From Crocinitomicaceae bacterium (lineage in GTDB: Bacteria; Bacteroidota; Bacteroidia; Flavobacteriales_D; Crocinitomicaceae), in contig JAOASF010000116.1 in the NCBI GenBank assembly GCA_025210175.1, positions 1 to 37,962 on the forward strand: a DNA stretch of 37,962 bases, in the 5' to 3' direction. This document shows, piece after piece, positions 25,516 to 34,803 of this stretch. Both the position numbers and the translations under genes were made by a program. How positions within the stretch are numbered: position 1 is the stretch's first letter; each line of letters begins with the position of its first letter. Under the pieces are notes generated by a model. That model was not told the DNA's origin. It did not search any database and saw nothing but the letters and a program-made list of their open reading frames with translations.

Positions 25516-26001
25516 TTAATAGGCTCCTACTTGTATGTAGCGGACATAACCCGTTCCCTCGTGCTTACCTACCAACGATTTTTTGTTGAGCGGAAGCAAT
25601 AAGTCATTGATATGGTATTTTTGATCTTCAACCGATGACTCAAATCGCAACTTGTTTTTGCCATTGAAGTAGGCTGCATTTACGGAAAACGTAAAAATGG
25701 AACGTTCACCTCCCGAGAGAGTAGCTCCTGTTCTACCGTCGATGACTGCTTTGTTTTTCTCGTAAAAAGGAAACCAATTTTTCAAGTCGGCATACCACTT
25801 ACTCTCTGTTCCAAAAACTTTGATTGTTTCCAGATACTCATTTTTTTCATTCACCACAGAAACCACCAGGTAAGCTCCTTCACCGGGATAGTTTGTCATC
25901 TGTATCAAGCATTTGAACTTGTTCATTTTTTGATCGCCACTAAAGCTGAACAAACCCAGAACTAAGACCAAGGTTAGAAGTGTAAAAAGTCGTTTTTGCA
26001 T
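25516..26001 (-). CDS. Periplasmic DUF2271-like protein
   Basis: Secreted protein of 161 residues with a signal peptide (RLFTLLTLVLVLGLFSFS). The mature part has MTNYPGEGAYLVVSVVN, YLETIKVFG, WYADLKNWFPFY and DGRTGATLSGGERS, which I recognise as the DUF2271 pattern seen beside PepSY reductases and flavin-transfer proteins. The molecular role is unknown; it could be a periplasmic partner of the reductase encoded seven bases downstream. No cysteine is present after the signal, so it is not a lipoprotein. It starts two bases after the ankyrin gene stop. Confidence 0.7.
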   Translation of the reverse strand: MQKRLFTLLTLVLVLGLFSFSGDQKMNKFKCLIQMTNYPGEGAYLVVSVVNEKNEYLETIKVFGTESKWYADLKNWFPFYEKNKAVIDGRTGATLSGGERSIFTFSVNAAYFNGKNKLRFESSVEDQKYHINDLLLPLNKKSLVGKHEGTGYVRYIQVGAY

Positions 26002-26003
26002 GT

Positions 26004-27524
26004 TTATTTCTTTAAAAATTGAAGTGCTTTCAAATTCGAATTGATCAATTCATTTTCGCTCGCCAATTGGTAAACCGTCTCATCAAATTCAGTGGTAATT
26101 GTTAGGTCTAAGCCCTGATCCACCAACAGCTGGAGCACTTTCAAATCCTGACTCTGCATTGCGGCCAAATGCAAGGCTGACAAGCCATTTTGGTTCAGGA
26201 CGTTTTTGTTTTTAACCCGCTGTAGTGCTTCTAATACTGCCTTTTCATCTTGTTTTTCTACGGCTAAATGCAAAAGGGTATTTCCTTCAGCATTTTGCTC
26301 AGACCGTTTTACTTTTTGTGCGTCTAAGAAAGTCAAAGTTTGAAGGAATTCTTCATTTTTTCTTGCCTGGAATTGCGCAAAAACCAAGTGGTACAAATCG
26401 TTCCCTCTTCCGTCCAAATAGTTCATTTTTGCTCCTTTTTGCTGCAAGATTTGCAACATCTCAAGATTGAAATTTTCTGCTGCCAAAAACAAGGGTGATT
26501 TGCCTTCATTATTCGCAATATCCCACCCCTTGATCAAAGGCAAGAAATAAGAAAAAGCATCCGAATTGTTGAACTTACAAGCCAAATGCAACACGTTTTC
26601 ACCCTGGCTATTCTTTGCTTGAACATCGACCCCAAGTGAAAGGAAGTAGTCAAATACAGCCTTGTCTTTTTGATTGCGGATCATTGCCTGAAGCACTGTT
26701 TCTCCCTCGTTGGATACCTGTTTTGGATTTACTCCCAATTGCACCAAATATTGAAAAAACGACAAAGTATTGGTCGTACCTCGTCCTCCTCTTGCTGCAA
26801 AAAACAAGGCATTTGTTCCGTCGTTAGAGATCAATTTAGGATCAACTCCTTTGGATATTGCCCAGGAAATCACCTCTTTATTTCCCATGGAAGAAGCATA
26901 GGCAATCAAACCGTTGCCCTTGGCATCTTTCGCTTGAATGGAGCATCCTTTTTGAACAAAGTAATCGAGCAAGTACAATTTTTTGGCTTTGGGAGCGAGC
27001 AATAGCAAACAATTGGCTCCCTTGGAATCGGTGTCTGTGATTTTTCCGCCGTTGGCCAATAAAAAATCATATACTTCGACTTGATCAACCCCACAAGCAG
27101 CGGCAAAGGTGAAGGTGTTAAATCCAGCAATGTCGGTCCAAGAAACGTCACTACCTTTTTCCAGTAACAATTGAAGCAGTGGCAAATTTCCCTTGTATCC
27201 AGCCCACATGAAGTATGAGCGCTTGTCGTGAGTGACCTTATCGACAGCATTTCCTTCCTTACTTAAGAGATAGGTAAAAACGTCCATGGAGGCATCTTCC
27301 AAAATGGCATATACCATTGCATCGAACCCGAAACTGTTGAGTTCCTCTGTGCTTGAACCAAAGGATTCTTCTTTTTGAACTTGATCAACGCTGGGATTCT
27401 TTTTCCAAAAATCTCTGGAGTGAAAGATGTTTTCTTCACGAGCAAAGCTGGTGCTCACTCCCCCTAGGAGGAAAATAAACAAGGCCAAAACAGCCTTAAT
27501 TTTGTACGGATTCATGAAATACAT
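26004..27524 (-). CDS. Secreted ankyrin-repeat protein
   Basis: Protein of 506 residues with an N-terminal signal peptide (about residues 4-28, ending TSFA) followed by some 12 ankyrin repeats. Repeat cores such as NVLHLACKFNNSDAFSYFL, NTLLHLAVEKQDEKAVLEAL and SALHLAAMQSQDLKVLQLLV are clear from residue 100 to the end. It should act in the periplasm as a protein-binding scaffold. An inner ATG at 27515 gives a cleaner signal peptide and is an equal start candidate. Periplasmic ankyrin proteins are known beside catalase genes in other bacteria (AnkB); here the context is heme uptake, so binding of a heme protein or of the TonB machinery is possible but unproven. It lies between the 38-residue membrane protein and the DUF2271-like gene. 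Confidence 0.85.
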   Translation of the reverse strand: MYFMNPYKIKAVLALFIFLLGGVSTSFAREENIFHSRDFWKKNPSVDQVQKEESFGSSTEELNSFGFDAMVYAILEDASMDVFTYLLSKEGNAVDKVTHDKRSYFMWAGYKGNLPLLQLLLEKGSDVSWTDIAGFNTFTFAAACGVDQVEVYDFLLANGGKITDTDSKGANCLLLLAPKAKKLYLLDYFVQKGCSIQAKDAKGNGLIAYASSMGNKEVISWAISKGVDPKLISNDGTNALFFAARGGRGTTNTLSFFQYLVQLGVNPKQVSNEGETVLQAMIRNQKDKAVFDYFLSLGVDVQAKNSQGENVLHLACKFNNSDAFSYFLPLIKGWDIANNEGKSPLFLAAENFNLEMLQILQQKGAKMNYLDGRGNDLYHLVFAQFQARKNEEFLQTLTFLDAQKVKRSEQNAEGNTLLHLAVEKQDEKAVLEALQRVKNKNVLNQNGLSALHLAAMQSQDLKVLQLLVDQGLDLTITTEFDETVYQLASENELINSNLKALQFLKK

Positions 27525-27554
27525 TTTATGAAAATGGAACGATTAATTTTTGCT

Positions 27555-27671
27555 TTAATGGAAAAGGAAATAACCTGCCAGCAACCACAAAATCCCTTTC
27601 AACAGAAAGAAAAAGAAGGCTCCCCATCCTAGGTTTTTCAACCACTTTTGGATTTTCTCTTTGTTTTTCAT
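27555..27671 (-). CDS. 38-residue single-pass membrane protein in the heme operon
   Basis: A short frame in the 180-base gap between the HmuY lipoprotein and ankyrin genes. It has a basic start (MKNKEKIQKWLKNLGWG), one hydrophobic helix (AFFFFLLKGILWLLAGYFLF) and a stop after the next residue. The layout, amphipathic basic start then glycine and tryptophan-rich helix, looks like small membrane proteins often seen in Bacteroidota, though I cannot name a family. The gaps are 32 bases upstream and 30 downstream, which fits an operon gene. A longer overlapping frame on the same strand (27526-27753) runs back into the HmuY gene and shows no domain. Confidence 0.65.
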   Translation of the reverse strand: MKNKEKIQKWLKNLGWGAFFFFLLKGILWLLAGYFLFH

Positions 27672-27703
27672 CAATCAGGAAGCAAGTTACTCCGAAATGT
27701 GGA

Positions 27704-28660
27704 TTAATACTGGACATATTCAAATTTTGGATAACCTTTTTCGCCTTGCTCATTGTAAAAATCTATGAAGCGCAGGTTGTAATAAAGTCCCTTCTGATCT
27801 TGAACAGTGAAGTTCTTCTCGGTATCAATTAAATACCCCGAACCATTGAATGTCTTCCAGTTATAACCAATGGCGTTAAGCTGGTATGAAAGGCTGAGTT
27901 GCTGAACCTCATCGAAGGACAGGGCATTGAAACCAGTTGACACAGACGTGGCCTGGGTTTGGAAACTATTTTGCAAACATCCCACTACCAAATAATCGAT
28001 ATGCTCCTCCTCAAAGGTGATGAAGTACTGGGTAAAAACGAGATCCCAGGTGTTTTTCTTGGGTTCAATTTCCAGAATTTTTCCGCCATCAAAATGAAAG
28101 AAAACGGCGTTGTATTCTGGATCGTGATTCAGCTGAATTACTTGGGTTTGACTATTGTCTAACAAGGCAAACTTCACTTGAATCGATGTTGGATTGATTT
28201 CCACTATTTCTATCTTGCGAAACCCCAATTTGGCCCCTGTTTCGCTAACACCACGGTCAATTAGGTATACACTTCCCACTTCCAACATCCCCAGAGCGGT
28301 TTTTTCCAATGCACCCGATTCGTGATCCTTGTGCTTCAACTGTGCAAAACCACTGGTATCTGTCAATTGCTCGAAAGTGACATTGGCGTACGCAGCTCCG
28401 TACATGGCCTTGGCTGAATTCAATAACAAATAGGCTATTCCGTCATCCGACAAGTGATAGGCACAATCCCATGCGGTCTTTTCGTTTCTTCCCACTACTC
28501 GATTTTCTTCTAGATTAAAATACACTTGGTATTTGTAGTTGGAAGCCATTTCCACCTGAGCAGTTTGGATACTTTCGTTTCGCTCAAATGCGACGGGAAT
28601 TTCCTTCTTCAAACAAGAGGAACTCAACAAAAGCAAGACCAGAACAAGGACTATTCTCAT
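27704..28660 (-). CDS. HmuY-family heme-binding lipoprotein
   Basis: Lipoprotein of 318 residues, probably on the outer face of the outer membrane, that binds heme and hands it to the TonB receptor. The signal peptide ends in the lipobox LSSSC at about residues 12-16. The HmuY hallmarks are WDLVFTQYF and AIGYNWKTFNGSGYLID; a second WDCAYH-like repeat lies near the N-terminus. The start at 28660 shares ATGA with the TonB receptor stop; the ATG at 28666 would add only two residues. Compared with the two secreted paralogs upstream it has no C-terminal sorting domain. The exact heme ligands cannot be assigned by eye. Confidence 0.82.
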   Translation of the reverse strand: MRIVLVLVLLLLSSSCLKKEIPVAFERNESIQTAQVEMASNYKYQVYFNLEENRVVGRNEKTAWDCAYHLSDDGIAYLLLNSAKAMYGAAYANVTFEQLTDTSGFAQLKHKDHESGALEKTALGMLEVGSVYLIDRGVSETGAKLGFRKIEIVEINPTSIQVKFALLDNSQTQVIQLNHDPEYNAVFFHFDGGKILEIEPKKNTWDLVFTQYFITFEEEHIDYLVVGCLQNSFQTQATSVSTGFNALSFDEVQQLSLSYQLNAIGYNWKTFNGSGYLIDTEKNFTVQDQKGLYYNLRFIDFYNEQGEKGYPKFEYVQY

Positions 28661-30870
28661 TTCCATTGTGGGGTATATTTGAGGTTAACAAAATAGGTTC
28701 TACCGAATCCGACCAACATGCCCGAAGACGAACTATGTGCCTGACCCGAAGATGTTTGACTAACCGTTTTTACATTCAAAAGATTCTTTATTCCGAGGGT
28801 ATACGCCCATTTTCCATGGAACAAACGCTGTTGAAAATTGACATCAAAAAGAGTGAAGTTTTCTCCTCTCACCACCGATACTTGATCGTCGATCAGAGAT
28901 AAACGAGGCTGGGCACCGTTGATTCGAGCAAAGGCTTGCAGCTTGGTATTGGCGTTAATTTTCCAGCTGACTTGCACGTTTCCTTGCTGATTCCAAAGCC
29001 ATTGATTTCCTGTTTCGAGGGAGGTAAATTGACGCGCGTTGGTCATGTATCCCACCCCTAAATTCCATTTTGTGAAGTCGATTTTTGCTTGAGAGCTGAG
29101 TCCTCCAATGCGGATTTCCTCAACATTTCTGTAGGTATACGAAACCGAATTAGGAGCCGTATTTACCAATTGAATTCCATTATGTAAGTAGTTGAAGTAC
29201 GGATTGAGCTCTACTGTAAGTTGCCTTTTTTTCTTAAACTCTTGAGTAAAACTCCACTGATTCTGAACAGTATAGGAGTTTTCAGGTTTCTGTTCTTCGT
29301 TTCCATAAATTTCATGGTTGCTATCCACGAAATGGAAATACAATTCCTTTACATCAGGTGCTCGGAACCCCATTCCTCCTTGAAAGCGAACTTTTAACTT
29401 TTCGCTCAGTTGATACAAGAAACTCAAGGTGGGTAAAACGGGCGCTTGATATACTGTGTGATAGTTGTATCGCAAGCCAAAACGAGCTCCAAGACGCGTA
29501 TTGGGCGACCATTCTACAATTCCGAAGGCTGCTCCATAGCCCATTACCGCCTTATCGGTGGTGAGACGTTCCCCAATCATTTCGAAGGATTGGACGTCGT
29601 AACCCAAGGTGTAAACAAACTTTTCTAGTTTCCAGGAATAAGAGGCGCGCGACATGTAGGCGTTCATAACCGTTGTGTCCTGATCTTGTGAACCAGTGGT
29701 TAATTCTGTTTGTAAATTGGTCAGATCAACGAAGTAGCGATTTTTGATTCTCCCGAAATGATTGACTCCGATGAGGAAGTCGAAACGCTGATTTTTTTGT
29801 GGTGCATACTGGAGACTAACAGCTCCATTGTATCTAAAATTTTGGTAAACCTCATCAAAGGCCGTGATGTAGTAGGGTGAACGAGGTAGACCTCTAGCCG
29901 TTAAACGGTCATTCATTGTAGACAAGCTGACCTGTAACCCCTTGAATTTTGTGTGTGTTTTATCCGGTGTGAATGAGTAGTTGAGGTTCGATAAATAAGT
30001 CTCTTTTGGCAAGGCCGATTGGGCACGAGTAGAATCTGCCGGTCCTTTCAGTTCAAGTTGAAAAGCAGGATCGGTAAGTCGGTATCCGTCAAAAAATTGA
30101 CGTTCAAGACTGAGGTTCAAACCGTGCTTTTTTTGCTTATAACTGAACCCTAGGTTGGCGTTGTAAACTCCTGACGATTCGTATTGGCCACCCACAGAAA
30201 GCTGTTTTCTCTTGGCTTTTTTTGTGATGATATTGATCAAACCAGCCACTGCATCGGCACCGAAATCTACAGCCATAGGCCCGTAAATTATTTCAATGCG
30301 TTCTATTTGTAGGGTCGAAAATTGAGATAGGTCGATTTGTCCATTGAGTCGCCCAACTACCGGCACTCCGTCCAATAGAATTTTCACTCCTTGGCCGCTC
30401 ATGCCTTGCATTTGAATGGTGGTTCCCAAGACATTGTCGTTACCAACCGTGAGATTCAATTCTTGTTGCAATACTTGAGCAACATTTTGAGCGCCCAGAC
30501 TTTGAATATAGTCGGCATCCAGAACGCGAATATTGAGTGGAACAAGGTCGCTTTTCTTTTGTCCATAGTTCGCAGTTGCAAACACCTCCTCCTTCTCAGT
30601 AATCACTGGTCGAAGGTAAAAGCACTTTGGAAAAGGACGCGCGAAGAGAGAGTCGTGGTGGCCATAAGCCCGAAATTGAGCGGTTTGCGCATCGTCAAGA
30701 ACGCTAACCGCAAAAGAACTGGCTTTTAGAATTTTTTGATTGCCGTTGGTCGTTATCAACTTCACTGTAAAAAAATCAATTTCATCACCTGAAGAAGAAA
30801 GAACACAACTGTTTTGCCCTTGCACATGAAAGAAGCTAACAACGAAGCCAACGACCAACCAAAATTTCAT
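28657..30870 (-). CDS. TonB-dependent outer membrane receptor (heme/iron type)
   Basis: Outer-membrane importer of 737 residues. It has a signal peptide (about residues 1-19), a short N-terminal extension, a plug domain near residues 108-220 (IRVLDADYIQSLGAQNVAQV, MQGMSGQGVKILLDGVPV, IERIEIIYGPMAVDFGADAV) and then a beta-barrel ending in ARINGAQPR, FTLFDVNFQQRL, IKNLLNVKT and a C-terminal aromatic strand. It resembles the BtuB/HmuR group and lacks the carboxypeptidase-like domain of SusC-type receptors. Flanking HmuY genes make heme the likely ligand. It is six bases after the DUF6607-like gene and overlaps the HmuY lipoprotein gene. Confidence 0.9.
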   Translation of the reverse strand: MKFWLVVGFVVSFFHVQGQNSCVLSSSGDEIDFFTVKLITTNGNQKILKASSFAVSVLDDAQTAQFRAYGHHDSLFARPFPKCFYLRPVITEKEEVFATANYGQKKSDLVPLNIRVLDADYIQSLGAQNVAQVLQQELNLTVGNDNVLGTTIQMQGMSGQGVKILLDGVPVVGRLNGQIDLSQFSTLQIERIEIIYGPMAVDFGADAVAGLINIITKKAKRKQLSVGGQYESSGVYNANLGFSYKQKKHGLNLSLERQFFDGYRLTDPAFQLELKGPADSTRAQSALPKETYLSNLNYSFTPDKTHTKFKGLQVSLSTMNDRLTARGLPRSPYYITAFDEVYQNFRYNGAVSLQYAPQKNQRFDFLIGVNHFGRIKNRYFVDLTNLQTELTTGSQDQDTTVMNAYMSRASYSWKLEKFVYTLGYDVQSFEMIGERLTTDKAVMGYGAAFGIVEWSPNTRLGARFGLRYNYHTVYQAPVLPTLSFLYQLSEKLKVRFQGGMGFRAPDVKELYFHFVDSNHEIYGNEEQKPENSYTVQNQWSFTQEFKKKRQLTVELNPYFNYLHNGIQLVNTAPNSVSYTYRNVEEIRIGGLSSQAKIDFTKWNLGVGYMTNARQFTSLETGNQWLWNQQGNVQVSWKINANTKLQAFARINGAQPRLSLIDDQVSVVRGENFTLFDVNFQQRLFHGKWAYTLGIKNLLNVKTVSQTSSGQAHSSSSGMLVGFGRTYFVNLKYTPQWK

Positions 30871-30876
30871 ATTTCC

Positions 30877-31794
30877 TTAAATAATAAAGGGTTGAATAGC
30901 CTCAAGGATTTCTTTTTTCACCTCCTCCTTTTTGGCTAAATCCATGTTTTCATGAGAAGCACTCAATCCGAATAAAGCCATGAACAAAAACTGACCATCT
31001 ACTTTATTAGCAAGCTCCAAGGTTTGATTCTTGGCATACACCTCCGACCAAACTTCGCGAACAGCAGCCCAGTAATTCTCTGTTTTTGCCCAGTATTCAT
31101 CTGCTGGTTTGCAGTCAAAATCACCCTTTGTGAATTTTTCCATTCCTTTTTCCATGCAAATCAATCGGTCACCGTTTTCGTCGCGCACAATTTTTGCATT
31201 GTCTTGTTCCAAAAACCAACCGTCGTTGGTCACTTCCATGTGCGAAAAACGACCCACTACATTGTAGTCGTTTCTCTTGGTATACTCTCTACGCGGCAGT
31301 GGAGCATCAGCCTTCGCCTCCCAAAAATGGCGACCATCCACGTGTACCCAAGTTCCTACTCCTTCGTAGCGAGGTGAATCATCTACTTGGTATACTTTCT
31401 GCGCCCATTTTCCTTTGCGTTCACTTGCTGATAATTTTACAACCTTCCAGGTATTATCCTTGTCGTACACCATTATTTCAGTTGGCTCATACACCCAATC
31501 CTGACGCCAATGCTTGATAACCATGCTATCGCTCACTACCAATAAATGCTGCAATACAATGCGCTTATCGGTGTTCACCAATACTTTTACTTGCTCAATT
31601 CCTTGATCGAACTTGCGATCGTGGTATTGGTAAGCCGTATCTGGTGAAAAGGTCTCTGCAAATTCGAAGGTTACCTTGTAACAACCTTCCATTGCCAAAA
31701 TCGCCTTTCGATCTTCGCTTACTTTGTCTTTTTGTGCTTGTAGCCCGAAGGATAATACCGTCAGGATAACACCTAATCCGATGCTCTTTTTCAT
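30877..31794 (-). CDS. Secreted DUF6607-like protein
   Basis: Protein of 305 residues with a signal peptide (KKSIGLGVILTVLSFGLQA). The mature part has MEGCYKVTFEFAETF, KHWRQDWVYEP, YEGVGTWVHVDGRHFWEA, and LICMEKGMEKFTKGDFDCKP, which I recall as the DUF6607 family found with heme and iron genes in Bacteroidota. No enzyme motif is visible. It is one base after the second HmuY-like gene and six bases before the TonB receptor gene, so it belongs to the heme operon. A role as a periplasmic heme-handling or assembly factor is a guess from context. Confidence 0.7.
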   Translation of the reverse strand: MKKSIGLGVILTVLSFGLQAQKDKVSEDRKAILAMEGCYKVTFEFAETFSPDTAYQYHDRKFDQGIEQVKVLVNTDKRIVLQHLLVVSDSMVIKHWRQDWVYEPTEIMVYDKDNTWKVVKLSASERKGKWAQKVYQVDDSPRYEGVGTWVHVDGRHFWEAKADAPLPRREYTKRNDYNVVGRFSHMEVTNDGWFLEQDNAKIVRDENGDRLICMEKGMEKFTKGDFDCKPADEYWAKTENYWAAVREVWSEVYAKNQTLELANKVDGQFLFMALFGLSASHENMDLAKKEEVKKEILEAIQPFII

Positions 31795-31795
31795 T

Positions 31796-33010
31796 TTAGT
31801 TTTTGATTACTTTTTTTGCAAAATTTCCGTTCTCTGTAACGATTTCTAACCAATAAGTTCCTGCAGGTAAATTCCCCATTGCCAATTGTGCATTATGGTT
31901 TTCGATTGCCACCTCCACTTGGGCTTGCGCACCTGTGATACTGTAAACTTTAATTTCTTGGATTCTTTCACTCGCATTAACCACAAGGTTGGTGATAACC
32001 GGATTCGGGAAGATTTCAAGTTGAACGTTCGCCATCTCACTCAAGGAAGCACTTGACATTTTTTGCTTGGCAAACACCGCCTTTCCAGTTGCTGAACCGT
32101 CAAATCGAGTAGGTACCCATTTCCAGATATCTCCATTCTCTTTCTCGATGAAGTAAACCACATCACTCGTTACCGCGAAAGCCATTCCTGTGAAAGTCTT
32201 CCAGTCGTAACCAATCACATTTCTTTCGGCTTCATAGGTTCCTTGAGAAAAATCTGTATAAGTAGATGGATCACTGATCCCGATTTGCTCGTTGGTCAAA
32301 TGATTGGGATTGGTCAAGGCTCCGGTAACGTTGTACAAAGTTGGCGCTAAGTCCATGTATTGTCCGAACCATACATCCCACTGATCTTTTGCTGGTTCCA
32401 AATCCAAGACTTCGTTATTTGTCAAACTGAAATACCCAAAAAACTTGTTGCTAAAAGCCGATTTGGCCAAGGTGTTCGTCAACTCCGAACTTCCATCTAG
32501 GTTGGCATACTTGATGGTGTAAACTCCTGAAATCAAACTTTCGATGATAAGTTTTTTGTAAGCTCCATTGGGAAGTTTCACGATGTAAATACTATCTCCC
32601 ATTACCTGATGAGTCGTCATATCGTATTGCCCCCACCCCAAGTCAAATTGATTGGTTGGATCCGCTTTGTCGAAGGCTCCCTGATACCAATTGGTTGGAC
32701 TATCGTAGTTTTTCTCCCATGTAGAAAGACCATTGGTTTCAACCGTTGACCAATCTGCTACGGTTCCATTTGGATACGTCCACAAAAGCGCTCCGGCTGA
32801 ATGATTGAAGCGAATGGAACTACTAAAACCACTTTCTACTCCAAAGGAAAGTTCATAATCGCCCTTGGCGACTTCTGTTTGGGTTCCGGTTTCAAAATCG
32901 TACCAAACCTGATTTTGGTAACCTGCCGACATACTGATCGAGTCTTCTACCATTTGAGCAGATGCAACTCCACTGATCAAGAGGCACAATGCTACGTACA
33001 CTTTTTTCAT
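31796..33010 (-). CDS. Secreted HmuY-like protein with type IX sorting domain
   Basis: Protein of 404 residues for export by the type IX secretion system. It has a signal peptide (KVYVALCLLISGVASA), an HmuY-like body with WDVWFGQYM and VIGYDWKTFTGMAFAV near residues 210-275, and a C-terminal sorting domain of about 70 residues starting IFPNPVITNLVV and ending GTYWLEIV...KKVIKN. The final domain directs secretion through the outer membrane and, usually, anchoring to A-LPS on the surface. Mature protein is thus likely a surface or released hemophore. The gene follows the PKD-bearing paralog after a ten-base gap. Confidence 0.82.
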   Translation of the reverse strand: MKKVYVALCLLISGVASAQMVEDSISMSAGYQNQVWYDFETGTQTEVAKGDYELSFGVESGFSSSIRFNHSAGALLWTYPNGTVADWSTVETNGLSTWEKNYDSPTNWYQGAFDKADPTNQFDLGWGQYDMTTHQVMGDSIYIVKLPNGAYKKLIIESLISGVYTIKYANLDGSSELTNTLAKSAFSNKFFGYFSLTNNEVLDLEPAKDQWDVWFGQYMDLAPTLYNVTGALTNPNHLTNEQIGISDPSTYTDFSQGTYEAERNVIGYDWKTFTGMAFAVTSDVVYFIEKENGDIWKWVPTRFDGSATGKAVFAKQKMSSASLSEMANVQLEIFPNPVITNLVVNASERIQEIKVYSITGAQAQVEVAIENHNAQLAMGNLPAGTYWLEIVTENGNFAKKVIKN

Positions 33011-33020
33011 AACTAACTTT

Positions 33021-34799
33021 TTATTGAATGTTCACTTTAAAACTCTTTTCTCCAGATAGGTGCTTCACAACCAAGAAGTAGGTTCCCGAGGGTAGACCAT
33101 TCACCTTTATGGTGTCACCGTTTTGAATAGCTTGGACGATTTGGCCCTGTAAGTTGAGTAGAAGAAGTTCTTCAACCGTCTGAGACACTTTTATAATATC
33201 TGTTGCTGGGTTAGGGTAAAAGCTTAGTTTTTCCAAGAATGAATTGACACTCAAACCAAGTCCCTTGATTTCCACCTCGCGAATGGTCGTATCTGTACCA
33301 CAAGCATTTTCCACTGTTTGCAAAATGGAATACGTTCCATTGACAAGGTATGTGTGACTTGGATTTTGAACTGTAAGGATCGTTCCATCTCCAAAGTCAT
33401 ATGTCCATTGAGAAGCGTACAAGGAAGCATCCGAAACTTGAACATCCGCTCCATTAAGTGTAAATCCAAATCCTGGAATTACGCTGGGTTGAACCAGCAA
33501 AAAATCCGTGATAAACAAGGTGTCTACTGACAAGGTATCGCCCTGTGCATTGATATTTCGCGCTATGAGCCCCACGCTTTTGTCACCTGGAATGTTGTAT
33601 CGAACAACTAATTGAGAACTATCTTGATCGATGATGGTAGCTCCGGGTGTGAGCCATTCAAAGTCATTGGCATCCGAACTCATGTTGGTAATCACAACCG
33701 TGTCATTTCGGCAAACTTGTGGGTATTGGCTTGAAAAATCAGCAACACAAGGTACGCCACCTTCAATGTCTGATCGGGGAATAATTCTAAAATCAACACG
33801 GTTCATGTTTTCATCAAAACCGCAGATGTACAGAAGGAATTCGTTTCCGTTTACTGTTTGTACTAAGTAATTGCGGTCTTGCACCAACTCGACCATTCCG
33901 TTAGAATCGCGATTCATCCAAGTGGAAGCGATAATTCCTGCATCATCCATGTCGTAGGCTCCACCGAAAGTCACTTGCTGGTATGGGGTATTATCAACAC
34001 GCTGCAAACCAACATTTTCATTGGCCAAAATTCCTACTTCATAGCGATTTGAATCCAGGTTGTAATAACGCGTGAACTCCAAATCATAGTTCGCTTTTAC
34101 GGCTCCAAACTCGGGAATGCGAATTGAATCTGGGGTAAAATCAAAGTAGGCAAAGCGCTGATCTGTATAGTTGTTTCTATCAAACACCAAAGTCTGTTCA
34201 TTGCTACCATCCAAGTCGGCAATTCCGAATTGTTGCCCCGTACTCGATAGAGAAATGAGCGGGTAAAATTGTTTGAACTCTCCTGACGGCAGCTGCAGCA
34301 AATACACCCGATAACCTCTAATGGCATGCAATGGGTTGTAGGTTGGAACGAATGCGTAAAACGAATGTCCAAACTCTTGAATTCCACCCTTTGCAGGTAC
34401 GGAAATGTGCTGGTTCATAGCTCCTCCCAAGGATTTGTCGTGATAGTTGTTGTGCAACTGTGTCCACCCATTCGTGAGGGTCGAAAGTCCAGCGGTATCC
34501 AAATCCGTTGGATCATAAGATGAGTTATCCGTTCCTTGATTCGTATTGGCATTGTCAACATTGAGGTTCACCCAACATTTTAGCCCCTTCGTTTCATTCA
34601 CCTCAATGGTATAATCGAAGTAATTCATGCGAAGATCCCATTGGTTATTCAACTGACTTTTCATCAAGCCTGAATCCAAAGAAAAATAAAAGGAAGTATC
34701 CGCGTCAGAACCTAAATACAAGCTTTGACAAACTTGAGCCTTTAAAGAAAGACCCATCAATAACAAATGAAAAGTGGTAAGTAAGATGAACTTTTGCAT
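33021..34799 (-). CDS. Secreted HmuY-like protein with PKD-type domains and type IX sorting domain
   Basis: First gene of the heme operon; 592 residues from the ATG at 34799. The signal peptide is QKFILLTTFHLLLMGLSLKA; an upstream ATG at 34835 would put 12 residues ahead of it and sits on the promoter. The N-terminal ~340 residues are HmuY-like (YDLEFTRYY, a weak form of WDxxFxxY). Two PKD/Ig-like domains follow, near residues 350-435 (RNDTVVITNMSSDANDFEWL) and 441-512 (WTYDFGDGT, NPSHTYLVNGTYSI). The last 80 residues are a type IX sorting domain (LSFYPNPATDIIKV ... GTYFLVVKH). PKD spacers should extend the heme-binding domain from the cell surface. Confidence 0.8.
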   Translation of the reverse strand: MQKFILLTTFHLLLMGLSLKAQVCQSLYLGSDADTSFYFSLDSGLMKSQLNNQWDLRMNYFDYTIEVNETKGLKCWVNLNVDNANTNQGTDNSSYDPTDLDTAGLSTLTNGWTQLHNNYHDKSLGGAMNQHISVPAKGGIQEFGHSFYAFVPTYNPLHAIRGYRVYLLQLPSGEFKQFYPLISLSSTGQQFGIADLDGSNEQTLVFDRNNYTDQRFAYFDFTPDSIRIPEFGAVKANYDLEFTRYYNLDSNRYEVGILANENVGLQRVDNTPYQQVTFGGAYDMDDAGIIASTWMNRDSNGMVELVQDRNYLVQTVNGNEFLLYICGFDENMNRVDFRIIPRSDIEGGVPCVADFSSQYPQVCRNDTVVITNMSSDANDFEWLTPGATIIDQDSSQLVVRYNIPGDKSVGLIARNINAQGDTLSVDTLFITDFLLVQPSVIPGFGFTLNGADVQVSDASLYASQWTYDFGDGTILTVQNPSHTYLVNGTYSILQTVENACGTDTTIREVEIKGLGLSVNSFLEKLSFYPNPATDIIKVSQTVEELLLLNLQGQIVQAIQNGDTIKVNGLPSGTYFLVVKHLSGEKSFKVNIQ

Positions 34800-34803
34800 G
34801 AGC

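Noticed and set aside
27526..27753. 75-residue reading frame on the minus strand
   Set aside because: It overlaps the 3' end of the HmuY lipoprotein gene in another frame and covers the better-supported 38-residue membrane protein.
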